A DNA stretch of 64,000 nucleotides from Rhodocyclaceae bacterium (GTDB lineage: Bacteria; Pseudomonadota; Gammaproteobacteria; Burkholderiales; Rhodocyclaceae): NCBI GenBank assembly GCA_018261935.1, contig JAGTRP010000005.1, positions 62,001 through 126,000 on the forward strand, in the 5' to 3' direction. This document shows, piece by piece, positions 15,920-24,207 of this stretch (within the stretch, counting starts at the first letter, position 1; each line of letters starts with the position of its first letter). The translations under genes and the position numbers were made by a program. The notes under the pieces were generated by a model that saw only the letters and a program-made list of their open reading frames with translations, ran no database searches and was not told the origin of the DNA.

Positions 15920-17614
15920 ATGTACCGCTACGACGCCGTCGACCGCCAGTTCCTGCAGGAGCGGGTCGCCCAGTATCGAGACCAGGTCCGCCGCTGGCAG
16001 GCGGGCGAACTGTCCGACGACGAGTTCCGGCCGCTCCGCCTCCAGAACGGCCTCTATATCCAGCGCCACGCCCCCATGCTGCGCATCGCCGTGCCCTACG
16101 GCCAGCTGGGCAGCGGGCAGTTGAGGAAGCTCGCCGCCGTCGCCCGCACCTACGACAAGGGCTACGGCCACTTCACCACCCGCCACAACCTGCAGTTCAA
16201 CTGGGTCCGGATCGAGGACACCCCCGATATCCTGGCCCGGCTGGCGGAGGTGAACCTGCATTCCATCCAGACCTCCGGCAACTGCATCCGCAACATCACC
16301 ACCGACCACTTCGCCGGCGTCGCCGCCGACGAGGTCATCGACCCCCGGCCGCTCGCCGAGATCCTGCGGCAGTGGAGCACCTTCCACCCGGAATTCGCCT
16401 TCCTGCCCCGGAAGTTCAAGTTCGCCATTTCCGGCACCCGGGAGGACCGGGCCGTCACCTGGTTCCACGACATCGGGCTGCATCTGGTGGAAGGCCCCGG
16501 GGGCGAAACCGGCTTCCGGGTCCTGGTGGGCGGCGGCCTCGGCCGCACCCCCATCCGGGGCCAGGTGGTGCGGGACTACCTGCCCTGGCAGCACATCCTC
16601 ACTTACTGCGAGGCCATCCTCCGGGTCTACAACCGCTTCGGCCGCCGGGACAACGCCTACAAGGCCCGCATCAAGATCCTGGTCCAGGCCCTCGGCATCG
16701 AGGCGTTCGCCCGCCAGGTGGAGGCGGAATGGGCCCACCTGAAGGACGGCCCGTCCACCATCACCCAGGCCGAATTCGACCGGGTGGCCGCCCACTTCGA
16801 GCCCCCCGCCTACGAAGCCCTGCCGGACGCCGATTTCTGTCTGGCCCAGCACAAGCAGGACGATCCTGCCTTCGCCCGCTGGGCGGCCCGCTGCGTCCAT
16901 GCCCACAAAGTGCCGGGCTACGCCGCCGTCACCCTCTCCCTCAAGAAACACGGCGACAACCCCGGCGACATCACCGCCGACCAGATGGACGTGGTGGCCG
17001 ACCTCGCCGACCGATTCAGCTTCGGCGAACTGCGGATCAGCCACGAGCAGAACGTCATCCTGGCCGACGTCCCGAAATCCGAGCTCTACACCGTCTGGCA
17101 CAACGCCCGGGCCGCCGGCCTCGCCACCCCGAACGTCGGCCTCCTGACCGATGTCATCTGCTGCCCGGGGGGCGACCTCTGCGACCTGGCCAACGCCAAG
17201 TCGGTGCCCATCGCCAAGGCCATCCAGGCCCGTTTCGACGACCTGGACTACCTCCACGACCTGGGGGAGATCGATCTCAACATCTCCGGCTGCATGAACG
17301 CCTGCGGCCACCACCACGTCGGCCACATCGGCGTCCTGGGGGTGGACAGGAACGAAGCCGAGTTCTACCAGGTGACCCTGGGCGGGCGCCAGGGCAGCGA
17401 CGCCCGGCTCGGCAAGGTCATCGGCCCCGCCTTCGCCGCCGAGGAAATGCCAGGGGTGGTGGAGAAGGTCCTCCAGGTCTACGTGGCCCACCGCCACGCC
17501 GACGAGCGCTTCATCGACACCCTGGACCGCCTCGGGCTCGCTCCCTTCAAGGACCGGGTCTATGAGGGCCGCGCCCACGGCGCCTCCAGGCACGCCGAAA
17601 GGAAAGTGGCATGA
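15920..17614 (+). CDS. cysI: Assimilatory sulfite reductase hemoprotein
   Basis: Siroheme/[4Fe-4S] enzyme reducing sulfite to sulfide with six electrons. The 564-residue protein has the two-fold ferredoxin-like/siroheme repeats. Cluster ligands are seen as C-x5-C in CCPGGDLC and C-x3-C in SGCMNACGHHHVGHIG. An AAGGAG site 7 nt upstream fixes the ATG. No flavoprotein cysJ is present, so electrons probably come from ferredoxin. It overlaps the DUF934 gene by 4 bp (ATGA). Confidence 0.93.
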   Translation: MYRYDAVDRQFLQERVAQYRDQVRRWQAGELSDDEFRPLRLQNGLYIQRHAPMLRIAVPYGQLGSGQLRKLAAVARTYDKGYGHFTTRHNLQFNWVRIEDTPDILARLAEVNLHSIQTSGNCIRNITTDHFAGVAADEVIDPRPLAEILRQWSTFHPEFAFLPRKFKFAISGTREDRAVTWFHDIGLHLVEGPGGETGFRVLVGGGLGRTPIRGQVVRDYLPWQHILTYCEAILRVYNRFGRRDNAYKARIKILVQALGIEAFARQVEAEWAHLKDGPSTITQAEFDRVAAHFEPPAYEALPDADFCLAQHKQDDPAFARWAARCVHAHKVPGYAAVTLSLKKHGDNPGDITADQMDVVADLADRFSFGELRISHEQNVILADVPKSELYTVWHNARAAGLATPNVGLLTDVICCPGGDLCDLANAKSVPIAKAIQARFDDLDYLHDLGEIDLNISGCMNACGHHHVGHIGVLGVDRNEAEFYQVTLGGRQGSDARLGKVIGPAFAAEEMPGVVEKVLQVYVAHRHADERFIDTLDRLGLAPFKDRVYEGRAHGASRHAERKVA

Positions 17615-18126
17615 CCCATACCCTCATCAGGAACGGCAACCTCGTCGCCGACGACTGGACCATCCTGCAATTGGCCGAGGGTGACAGCCCCGCCGCCGTC
17701 GCCCTGCCGGCCGGCAAGACCTTCTTCCCCCTCGCCGTCTGGCAGGCCCGCCGCGCCGACATCCTGGCCCGGGGCGAGCCCGTCGGTCTCCTGCTCCAGC
17801 CCGACGACCGGGTCGAGGACATCGTTCCCGACCTCCCCCGTTTCGCCGCCATCGCCGTCCATTTCCCCAAGTTCGCGGATGGCCGCGGCTTCTCCACCGC
17901 CAGCCTGCTGCGCCAGCGCCACGGCTACCGGGGCGAGCTGCGGGCGGTGGGCGACGTGGTCCATGACACCCTGTTCTACCTGAAGCGGGTCGGCTTCGAC
18001 GCCTTCGCCCTGCGCTCCGGCAAGGATGCCGAATACGCCGCCGAAGAGGGCTTCGACGCCTTCAGCGAACGCTACCAGGCCGCCGCTGACCAACCCCTTC
18101 CCTATTTCCGCCGCCGTAGCGCGTAA
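17611..18126 (+). CDS. DUF934 protein of the cys operon
   Basis: A 171-residue cytoplasmic protein of family DUF934, found almost only between cysI and cysH in proteobacteria. Features are LPAGKTFFPLAVWQARRADI and the KFADGRGFSTASLLRQRHGYRGELRAVGDV block. Start overlaps cysI by 4 bp and its stop is 6 bp before cysH. Conserved linkage suggests a support role in sulfite or APS reduction, perhaps in electron delivery; no catalytic motif is apparent. Confidence 0.88.
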   Translation: MTHTLIRNGNLVADDWTILQLAEGDSPAAVALPAGKTFFPLAVWQARRADILARGEPVGLLLQPDDRVEDIVPDLPRFAAIAVHFPKFADGRGFSTASLLRQRHGYRGELRAVGDVVHDTLFYLKRVGFDAFALRSGKDAEYAAEEGFDAFSERYQAAADQPLPYFRRRSA

Positions 18127-18132
18127 ACAGCC

Positions 18133-18861
18133 ATGACGCCGAACATGCTCAACCTCACCCCGGAACTCACCGCCAGCATCGCGGCCAAGGCCGAGAAGGC
18201 CCAGGCCCTGCTGGCCGAGATCGCCCGCGACTGGTCTCCCGCCGCCTTTGCCAACAGCCTGGGCGCCGAGGACATGGTCCTCACCGACCTCATCGTCAAA
18301 TCCGGCCTGCCCATCGAGATCTTCAGCCTCGACACCGGACGCCTGCCGCCCGAGACCTACGACCTCATGGCCAAGGTCCAGGAGCGCTACGGCTTGAAGC
18401 TCAAGGTCTATTTCCCGAACAGCGCGGCGGTCGAGTACTACGTCCGGGAGCACGGCATCAACGGCTTCTACGAATCCGTGGACCTGCGCAAGGCCTGCTG
18501 CTTCGTCCGCAAGGTGGAGCCCTTGCAGCGGGCGCTCGCCGGCAAGAAGGCCTGGATCACCGGCCTGCGGGCCCAGCAGGCCGCCACCCGGACCGGGCTG
18601 CCGGTGCGGGAGTTCAACGAAGGCAACGGGCTGGAGAAATTCAATCCCCTCGCCGACTGGTCCGAAAAGGAAGTCTGGGCCTACATCAAGCAGAACCGCG
18701 TGCCCTACAACGCCCTGCACGACAAGTTCTACCCCAGCATCGGCTGCGCCCCCTGCACCCGGGCCGTCACCCCGGGGGAGGACATCCGCTCCGGCCGCTG
18801 GTGGTGGGAGTCTCCGGAATCCAAGGAGTGCGGACTGCACATCAAGAAGAAAACCGCGTGA
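18133..18861 (+). CDS. cysH: Thioredoxin-dependent adenylylsulfate (APS) reductase
   Basis: Reduces APS to sulfite and AMP. The 242-residue protein has the PP-loop-like fold and the catalytic C-terminal Cys in ECGLHIKK. It carries the Cys-Cys pair (RKACCFVRK) and the CAPC pair (SIGCAPCTRA), which bind a [4Fe-4S] cluster and mark an APS rather than PAPS reductase. That agrees with cysDN nearby and no cysC. It starts at ATG 18133, with an alternative Met four codons on. Confidence 0.93.
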   Translation: MTPNMLNLTPELTASIAAKAEKAQALLAEIARDWSPAAFANSLGAEDMVLTDLIVKSGLPIEIFSLDTGRLPPETYDLMAKVQERYGLKLKVYFPNSAAVEYYVREHGINGFYESVDLRKACCFVRKVEPLQRALAGKKAWITGLRAQQAATRTGLPVREFNEGNGLEKFNPLADWSEKEVWAYIKQNRVPYNALHDKFYPSIGCAPCTRAVTPGEDIRSGRWWWESPESKECGLHIKKKTA

Positions 18862-18870
18862 GCTGAAACC

Positions 18871-19800
18871 ATGACGCAAATCATCACCCGAAAGACCCTC
18901 TCCCACCTGGACTGGCTGGAAGCCGAGGCCATCCACATCATGCGGGAGGTGGCCGGCCAGTGCGCCAACCCGGTGCTGCTCTTCTCCGGCGGCAAGGACT
19001 CCATCTGCATGCTGCGGGTGGCCGAAAAGGCCTTCCGGCCGGGCCGCTTCCCCTTCCCCCTCATGCACATCGACACCGGCCACAATTACCCGGAGGTCAC
19101 CGCCTTCCGCGACCAGCGCGCCGCCGAGCTGGGCGAGCGCCTGATCGTGCGCTCGGTGGAGGATTCCATGCAGCGCGGCACCGTCGTCCTCAAGCACGAG
19201 GGCGAATCCCGCAACAAGCACCAGTCGGTGACGCTCCTTGAAGCCATCGAGGAATTCGGCTTCGATGCCTGCATCGGCGGCGCCCGCCGGGACGAGGAAA
19301 AGGCCCGGGCCAAGGAGCGCATCATGAGCTTCCGGGACGAGTTCGGCCAATGGGACCCCAAGAACCAGCGCCCCGAGCTCTGGAATCTCTACAACGCGCG
19401 GGTCCACAAGGGCGAGAACATCCGCGCCTTCCCCATTTCGAACTGGACCGAGCTGGACGTCTGGCAGTACATCGAGCGGGAGCAGCTGGAACTGCCCAGC
19501 ATCTACTACGCCCACACCCGGCCCGTCGTCCGCCGCGGGGTTGGCCAAAACTCCGCCATCGTGCCGGTGACCGCCATCACCCCGGCCCGTCCCGGCGAGG
19601 AAATCATCGACCTCCAGGTGCGCTTCCGCACCGTCGGCGACATCACCTGCACGGCGCCGGTGGAATCCGCCGCCGACACGGTGGAGAAGATCATCGCCGA
19701 AACCGCCGAAACCACCATCACCGAACGGGGCGCCACCCGGCTGGACGACCAGACCTCGGAGGCCTCCATGGAACAACGCAAGAAGGAAGGGTATTTCTAA
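18871..19800 (+). CDS. cysD: Sulfate adenylyltransferase subunit 2
   Basis: Catalytic subunit of ATP sulfurylase, forming APS from ATP and sulfate with the GTPase CysN. The 309-residue protein carries the PP-loop motif SGGKDS (residues 39-44) and the conserved GGARRDEEKARAKERI block. It lies 9 bp after cysH and 1 bp before cysN and belongs to the same transcript. Confidence 0.96.
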   Translation: MTQIITRKTLSHLDWLEAEAIHIMREVAGQCANPVLLFSGGKDSICMLRVAEKAFRPGRFPFPLMHIDTGHNYPEVTAFRDQRAAELGERLIVRSVEDSMQRGTVVLKHEGESRNKHQSVTLLEAIEEFGFDACIGGARRDEEKARAKERIMSFRDEFGQWDPKNQRPELWNLYNARVHKGENIRAFPISNWTELDVWQYIEREQLELPSIYYAHTRPVVRRGVGQNSAIVPVTAITPARPGEEIIDLQVRFRTVGDITCTAPVESAADTVEKIIAETAETTITERGATRLDDQTSEASMEQRKKEGYF

Positions 19801-19801
19801 G

Positions 19802-21088
19802 ATGTCCGCCCTGGAAAGAATCGAAAAAATGGGAATCGACCGCGGCCTCCTGCGCTTCCTCACCTGCGGCAGCGTGGACGACGGCAAGAGCACCCTCATC
19901 GGGCGCCTGCTCTTCGACACCAAGGCCATCCTGGCCGATACCCTGTCGGCCATCGAGCGCACGTCGCAAAAGCGCGGCATGGCCGCCGTGGACCTGTCAC
20001 TCCTCACCGACGGCCTCCAGGCCGAGCGGGAACAGGGCATCACCATCGACGTGGCCTACCGCTACTTCAGCACCGGGACCCGCAAGTTCATCATCGCCGA
20101 CGCCCCGGGCCACGAGCAGTACACCCGCAACATGGTGACCGCCGCCTCCACCGCCGACCTCGCCATCATCCTCATCGACGCCCGCAAGGGGGTGCTGACC
20201 CAGACCCGGCGCCACTCCAAGCTCGCCCACCTGGTGGGCATCCCCCACCTGCTGGTGGCGGTGAACAAGATGGACCTGGTGGATTACTCGGAGGAGGTGT
20301 ACGAGAAGATCAAGGCCGACTACCTGGCCTTCGCCGCCAAGCTCGGGATCGGGGAGGTCGGCTTCATCCCCCTCTCCGCCCTCAACGGCGACATGATCGT
20401 GGACCGGGGCGGCAACCTGCCCTGGTACCAGGGGCCGACCCTGCTGGACATCCTGGAAGCCGCCCCCGGCGCCCATGCCGACCATGCCGAGAAGTTCCGC
20501 TTCCCGGTCCAGTACGTCTGCCGCCCCCAGGACTCCGCCAACCCGGAACTCCACGACTACCGCGGCTTCATGGGCCGGGTGGAGTCCGGCTCCCTCAGGG
20601 TGGGGGACGCCGTCACCGTCCTGCCCTCAGGCCTCGCCACCACGGTCAAGGCCATCCAGGTCGGCGGCGAGGACATCCCCGAGGCCGTCACCGAGCAGTC
20701 GGTCACCCTGCTGCTCTCCGACGAGATCGACATCTCCCGGGGCGACATGATCGTCCGGAGCGGCGAAGCGCCGGAAGCGGTGAAGCAGATCACCGCCACC
20801 GTCTGCTGGCTCTCCGAGACGCCCCTGGACCGGGCCCGCACCTACCTCATCCGCCACACCACCCGGGAGACCAAGGCCAAGGTCGCCGCCATCGACTACC
20901 GGCTGGACGTGAACAGCCTGGAAGAGGTGCCGGCCGAGCGCCTGGCCATGAACGACATCGCCCGGGTGAGCTTCAAGCTGGCCCAGCCGGTCTTCGCCGA
21001 TCCCTATGGGGAGAACCGGGCCACCGGCGCCTTCATCGTCATCGATGAGAGCAACAACAATACGGTCGGGGCGGGGATGATCCTGTAA
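19802..21088 (+). CDS. cysN: Sulfate adenylyltransferase subunit 1 (GTPase)
   Basis: GTPase subunit that drives APS synthesis by CysD. The 428-residue translation-factor-like protein has G1 GSVDDGKST, G3 DAPGHEQY and G4 NKMD. There is no C-terminal APS kinase domain, so this is plain CysN rather than a CysNC fusion, consistent with an APS-reducing pathway. It ends NNTVGAGMIL, 20 bp before a strong terminator. The last 25 nt recur in degenerate form at 24179-24203. Confidence 0.95.
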   Translation: MSALERIEKMGIDRGLLRFLTCGSVDDGKSTLIGRLLFDTKAILADTLSAIERTSQKRGMAAVDLSLLTDGLQAEREQGITIDVAYRYFSTGTRKFIIADAPGHEQYTRNMVTAASTADLAIILIDARKGVLTQTRRHSKLAHLVGIPHLLVAVNKMDLVDYSEEVYEKIKADYLAFAAKLGIGEVGFIPLSALNGDMIVDRGGNLPWYQGPTLLDILEAAPGAHADHAEKFRFPVQYVCRPQDSANPELHDYRGFMGRVESGSLRVGDAVTVLPSGLATTVKAIQVGGEDIPEAVTEQSVTLLLSDEIDISRGDMIVRSGEAPEAVKQITATVCWLSETPLDRARTYLIRHTTRETKAKVAAIDYRLDVNSLEEVPAERLAMNDIARVSFKLAQPVFADPYGENRATGAFIVIDESNNNTVGAGMIL

Positions 21089-21108
21089 GCAACCGGTTCG
21101 GCCGATCA

Positions 21109-21141
21109 ATGAAAACGCCTCCTGAACGGAGGCGTTTTCAT
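21109..21141 (+). terminator. Intrinsic terminator of the cys operon
   Basis: A perfect 14-bp stem (ATGAAAACGCCTCC / GGAGGCGTTTTCAT) with a 5-nt loop TGAAC, 20 bp after the cysN stop. The arms include A4/T4 runs, so it can act in both directions and also insulate the following minus-strand gene. Confidence 0.9.
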
Positions 21142-21242
21142 TTCGGATCGACTTGGGCGGCTCAAGTCGACCCAAACCGGAAATAGCGAGCTTTGAAAAG
21201 CGGACGGTTAGGAACGTCTGAAATAGCTGGCACTGCGTAGCT

Positions 21243-22064
21243 TCATCGCACAGCGTCCGTGGTGAAAGATGGGTCGGATAGTAGGTCGCATGCTAATGAA
21301 CTGCAGGTGTTGTGGACCCAAAGGCCAAGTTCACCGACGAAATACGTGCGAAATTCTTCAACCTCGATATTGAAGACTGTAGTTTTAAAGTTCCTTACTG
21401 GTCCCTTGAGGCGATTCAAATCATCCAAATCGTCCCCGGTGAACGTCGCGCCATGGAAGGCGACCCTGGTATTGCTCGTCGATCGATCGGCATAAACGAA
21501 AGGATCGAAGCCATCCAGTTGAGTCTTTCCGTCGAAGCGCATGGTGTAACCGATCGTGCCGTCCCCTATCGCCGAGTTGCTTCCTATGCACACAAATGTG
21601 GGATTCTCGGCGTCCGACAGGCTTAACACTGGCGCTCCCAACGCTTCGTATTCCGCGAAGAAGATCGACTTGCGTCCATCGGCTCGCTCAAACGTCCAAT
21701 TGTCTATCACATAACGCTGTCCGGGATCATAGAGTTCCCCCAGCGTCATCCACCCCTGACCATTGACCCAAATCAGATGGCTTGGCGTCGCAAACAGAAA
21801 TTCCACCAGAAGCTCGGAGCCGTCCTCGTTCGTCGTCCCTTCGGCACAGAATGTACAAAGCTCTTGATCTTCCGTCCTAAAGGTGCGCAGCACGCGCTTG
21901 AAGGCTTTCTCCCCGGTTGTCTCCGACTTGGAAAGCAGCATATCGCCCACCTGAATCTTCTCGATTGGCACAAGGCCTTTGTCGGTCCACACCGGGGTGC
22001 CTGCGACGAAGCAAGGGCAACCTGACCTAACGACGGTAGCTAATCCAAGCAATGGGGTCTTCAT
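21243..22064 (-). CDS. Solitary Hint-domain (intein/hedgehog-like autoprocessing) protein
   Basis: A 273-residue protein made almost wholly of a pretoxin-type Hint domain. The N-terminal splice block is CFVAGTPVWTDKGLVPIEKI followed by VGDMLLSKSETTGE, the mid TPSHLIWVNGQGWMTLGEL block carries the conserved His, and the C-terminal block is TYFVGELGLWVHN followed by TC. In polymorphic toxins (Rhs, CdiA and similar) this module sits between a large carrier and a C-terminal toxin; here it has only about 18 residues before it and about 20 after VHN. A stop codon lies three codons before the TTG at 22073, so no upstream carrier is fused. Base composition is clearly less GC-rich than the flanks, indicating transfer. 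Probably a remnant or a detached cassette; no immunity gene is recognisable. Confidence 0.75.
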   Translation of the reverse strand: MKTPLLGLATVVRSGCPCFVAGTPVWTDKGLVPIEKIQVGDMLLSKSETTGEKAFKRVLRTFRTEDQELCTFCAEGTTNEDGSELLVEFLFATPSHLIWVNGQGWMTLGELYDPGQRYVIDNWTFERADGRKSIFFAEYEALGAPVLSLSDAENPTFVCIGSNSAIGDGTIGYTMRFDGKTQLDGFDPFVYADRSTSNTRVAFHGATFTGDDLDDLNRLKGPVRNFKTTVFNIEVEEFRTYFVGELGLWVHNTCSSLACDLLSDPSFTTDAVR

Positions 22065-22083
22065 GATGCTCAACAGTTATTCA

Positions 22084-22102
22084 ACGGACCCGCCGGGTCC
22101 GT
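22084..22102. promoter_or_regulatory. 19-bp palindrome upstream of the Hint gene
   Basis: ACGGACCCGCCGGGTCCGT is a perfect 9+1+9 palindrome 19 bp upstream of the likely Hint ATG, bordered by an AT-rich stretch (ATATAAATT). It may be an operator or an RNA hairpin in the leader. There is no T-run on the minus strand, so a terminator for that direction is unlikely. Confidence 0.4.
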
Positions 22103-22441
22103 ATATAAATTGTCTTTCATGCATCCATTATGCATACGGAATTCCGGGCGCCGCAACGAATGCATATCTGTGCCGTCCGCATAACGACTCCAATAATACG
22201 AACGCTAGGAAGTCAGCAAGGATGTCCGCTATTGGGACGAAATCGCAATGGCCGGTTGTGGCCGCTTGCAGCCTCATGCTGGTTGGCTGGCCAACCGAAA
22301 GATCGTGCCTGGCCAGAAGCAATGAGATTTGATGGTCAGCCTGCCAAGATTCCTACCGTTCAGCTGAGCACGCCCAGCGACCACCGGGCCTTTCTGAATT
22401 TCCGGCGCGATGTCCGGCAGGCCCTTGCGGCTTGAGGCTTC
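22103..22441. other. Gene-poor, lower-GC spacer of the island
   Basis: About 340 bp without a convincing gene. Short open frames occur on both strands, but none shows family-like sequence or a ribosome site. The plus-strand frame ending at 22435 (..FLNFRRDVRQALAA) could be the tail of a lost coding region. No transposase, integrase or tRNA is visible. Confidence 0.5.
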
Positions 22442-23710
22442 TCAGAAACCAAACTTCGCGGCGCCGATGATTTCCTTCTGCCGCTGGAAGCAAGCTTGCA
22501 GACGTTTGCGGAGAACCTCCGGCACGTCCTGCATCCCCGCATGCAACCACCACTGGCCGTAAACCATGCCCGCCATGCCCTTGACGATGGCGCTGGCACG
22601 ATCCGGCGACAGGTCGAAGTGCGGGGCCGACTGGACCGCCAGTTCCAGGCTGGATTCCTGGGTCGTGCCGTCGACGGAGAGCATCTGGTAGCCAAGGTTG
22701 GTCAGTTGCGGGACGATGTCGAAAGCAGGGGAAAGCAGGTATCGGTCACCGCCCATGCAGAGCATGCCGTGGTTTTTCAGATGATCGTCGGTATTGTCGA
22801 TGAGCAGGTTAAAAACCATGCGCCGGAACAGTTCTTCCAGATCCGCACCGGGCCTCACACTGAGGCGGCGGATGACGCGGGCGAAATCGACATAGCTGCC
22901 GTCGCTGGATTGGTACGGAATATCGAGCAAGGCGCCGGCCGAGAGAAAATGCTGGCGCTGCCGGGCATTCTCGCCAAAGCGGTCGAAACGGCGCGACAGG
23001 AAGGCCGTTTCGCCGCGTCCGATGGGCAGAGTCGTGAATTGCGGCACGCGGATGCCGCAGTTTGCCGCCAGTCCGAGGGCGACGGCCTCCAGCGTTTGTA
23101 CGTCAATGGGATCGCCGGCGGCGGGAAACTTGGCGAGCCACAGGGCATGATCGTGGGCAAATGACGCCTTCGGACGCGCGCCGCCCAGGCTGCCGCCGCG
23201 CAGCAGCAGGCGTTTGAGCGGTTTCGGGATGTCCATGTCGTATTGCAGGCGACGAACCGCCTCAGCCAGTTGCGCCAGATCGTCGTGGGGCAGATCGGCC
23301 ACCGGCGGCATGTCGCGGTTTTCGGAAAAAACCATGGCGCCGACACGATCCTCGTTGGTCAACAACAGCTGTTCGCGCTCACTCGGCAAGCGACCGCCCA
23401 GTTCGTGAGCCAGTACCCGCAGCCCCCAGGCGTCCGGCAGGGCATCCCGGAGGGTCAGCGGCAGGGCGCCGCCCTCGCGCAGTAGACGGGGCGGCAGGCG
23501 GAAGGCGTCGCGTTGCAGCGGCAAGCTCAGGGGATTGAGCGCCATCGCTCCCGGTCTTTCCAGATAGCCGAGGCCATAGGCGAAATGGCCGCTCTCCTGG
23601 AGAGCACCACGCTCCAGTTTGAGCAGCGCTGCGGTCACAGGCGCCGTTGCCTGCTCCTCCATCAAGTACAGGCCGACGTACAGGACGCTTTCAGAAATCC
23701 CGCTCGTCAT
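22442..23710 (-). CDS. hipA: HipA-family serine/threonine kinase toxin
   Basis: Kinase toxin of a type II toxin-antitoxin pair; HipA in E. coli phosphorylates glutamyl-tRNA synthetase and promotes persistence. The 422-residue protein keeps the N-terminal subdomain, the GGARPKASF loop, the catalytic NTDDHLKNHGML motif and the metal-binding SPAFDIVP segment, so it looks intact. It overlaps hipB by 20 bp, with the antitoxin gene first, as usual. It lies inside the laterally acquired block. The exact target is unknown because HipA homologues differ in substrates. Confidence 0.9.
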   Translation of the reverse strand: MTSGISESVLYVGLYLMEEQATAPVTAALLKLERGALQESGHFAYGLGYLERPGAMALNPLSLPLQRDAFRLPPRLLREGGALPLTLRDALPDAWGLRVLAHELGGRLPSEREQLLLTNEDRVGAMVFSENRDMPPVADLPHDDLAQLAEAVRRLQYDMDIPKPLKRLLLRGGSLGGARPKASFAHDHALWLAKFPAAGDPIDVQTLEAVALGLAANCGIRVPQFTTLPIGRGETAFLSRRFDRFGENARQRQHFLSAGALLDIPYQSSDGSYVDFARVIRRLSVRPGADLEELFRRMVFNLLIDNTDDHLKNHGMLCMGGDRYLLSPAFDIVPQLTNLGYQMLSVDGTTQESSLELAVQSAPHFDLSPDRASAIVKGMAGMVYGQWWLHAGMQDVPEVLRKRLQACFQRQKEIIGAAKFGF

Positions 23711-24029
23711 CGCTTATTCCTTTTATCGCCGGGCGAGCCCGCTGGCTGCGCTTGTTGCTTAGCATGCCGATTTCCAGCGGGAAGAGCCCGTCGAGTTCGT
23801 CCGTCTTGCCGAACAGCCACAGCGCATGCGCCAGCAGGCCGAGATTTACCGTCGGCTTGCCGCTTTCCAGGGCACGGTAAGTCGTCGGCGAACAAAGGAG
23901 GCGTTCGGCAAGCTGCTCCACGGTCATGTTCTGCGCCAAACGCTGGGCACGCAAACGCAGCCCCAGGTTTTTCAGGGCAGAACGGGATTCCTCCGGGAGG
24001 GCGGAAATGCTGTTCGTTGAGCGCGTCAT
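23691..24029 (-). CDS. hipB: HipB-like XRE-family antitoxin
   Basis: A 112-residue helix-turn-helix protein with the XRE motif LAQNMTVEQLAERLLCSPTT followed by YRALESGKP. It should neutralise HipA and repress the operon. The ATG at 24029 is preferred over a TTG at 24059 because a perfect palindrome (ACAATATATTGT), a likely operator, lies immediately upstream of it. The C-terminal tail is basic and probably flexible. Overlap with hipA implies translational coupling. Confidence 0.85.
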   Translation of the reverse strand: MTRSTNSISALPEESRSALKNLGLRLRAQRLAQNMTVEQLAERLLCSPTTYRALESGKPTVNLGLLAHALWLFGKTDELDGLFPLEIGMLSNKRSQRARPAIKGISDDERDF

Positions 24030-24031
24030 CA

Positions 24032-24043
24032 ACAATATATTGT
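24032..24043. promoter_or_regulatory. Palindromic operator candidate ACAATATATTGT of hipBA
   Basis: A perfect 12-bp palindrome 2 bp upstream of the preferred hipB start. Antitoxins of this class bind inverted repeats at their own promoter, so autoregulation is the likely function. Confidence 0.5.
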
Positions 24044-24122
24044 CGGTTAACAGACACAATCAACAGGTTATCAGCTTACGCAGAATTTTCCAGCAGTTTT
24101 CCGGCATTGCCTGGGCAATCCC

Positions 24123-24203
24123 ATGAATCCAGAAGCAAGAGCCCCCTATCGGGCGCCAGCCGCCGACGCCAAGGCCCAGGTCGGCGCCTGGATGATCCTG
24201 TAG
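24123..24203 (+). repeat. Short frame ending in a degenerate copy of the cysN 3' end
   Basis: A 26-codon frame (MNPEARAPYRAPAADAKAQV then GAWMIL, stop). Its last 25 nt (24179-24203) match the last 25 nt of cysN (21064-21088) at 21 positions, with 13 contiguous matches, and both end in ATGATCCTGTA. It could be a left-over of the original cysN end displaced by insertion of the 21.1-24.1 kb island, or a chance match. It is unlikely to be an expressed gene. Confidence 0.4.
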
Positions 24204-24207
24204 CCGG

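Noticed and set aside
21243-22064. Hint protein as part of a complete CDI or Rhs toxin locus
   Set aside because: No carrier, YD-repeat, TpsB, VgrG or immunity gene is recognisable nearby.
22130-22435. Small plus-strand frame in the island spacer
   Set aside because: No ribosome site or family similarity; noted only as possible remnant.
21089-24207. Integrase-bearing mobile element or attC integron cassette
   Set aside because: No integrase, transposase, inverted terminal repeats or attC-like folded site was found; only a weak 25-nt edge repeat.
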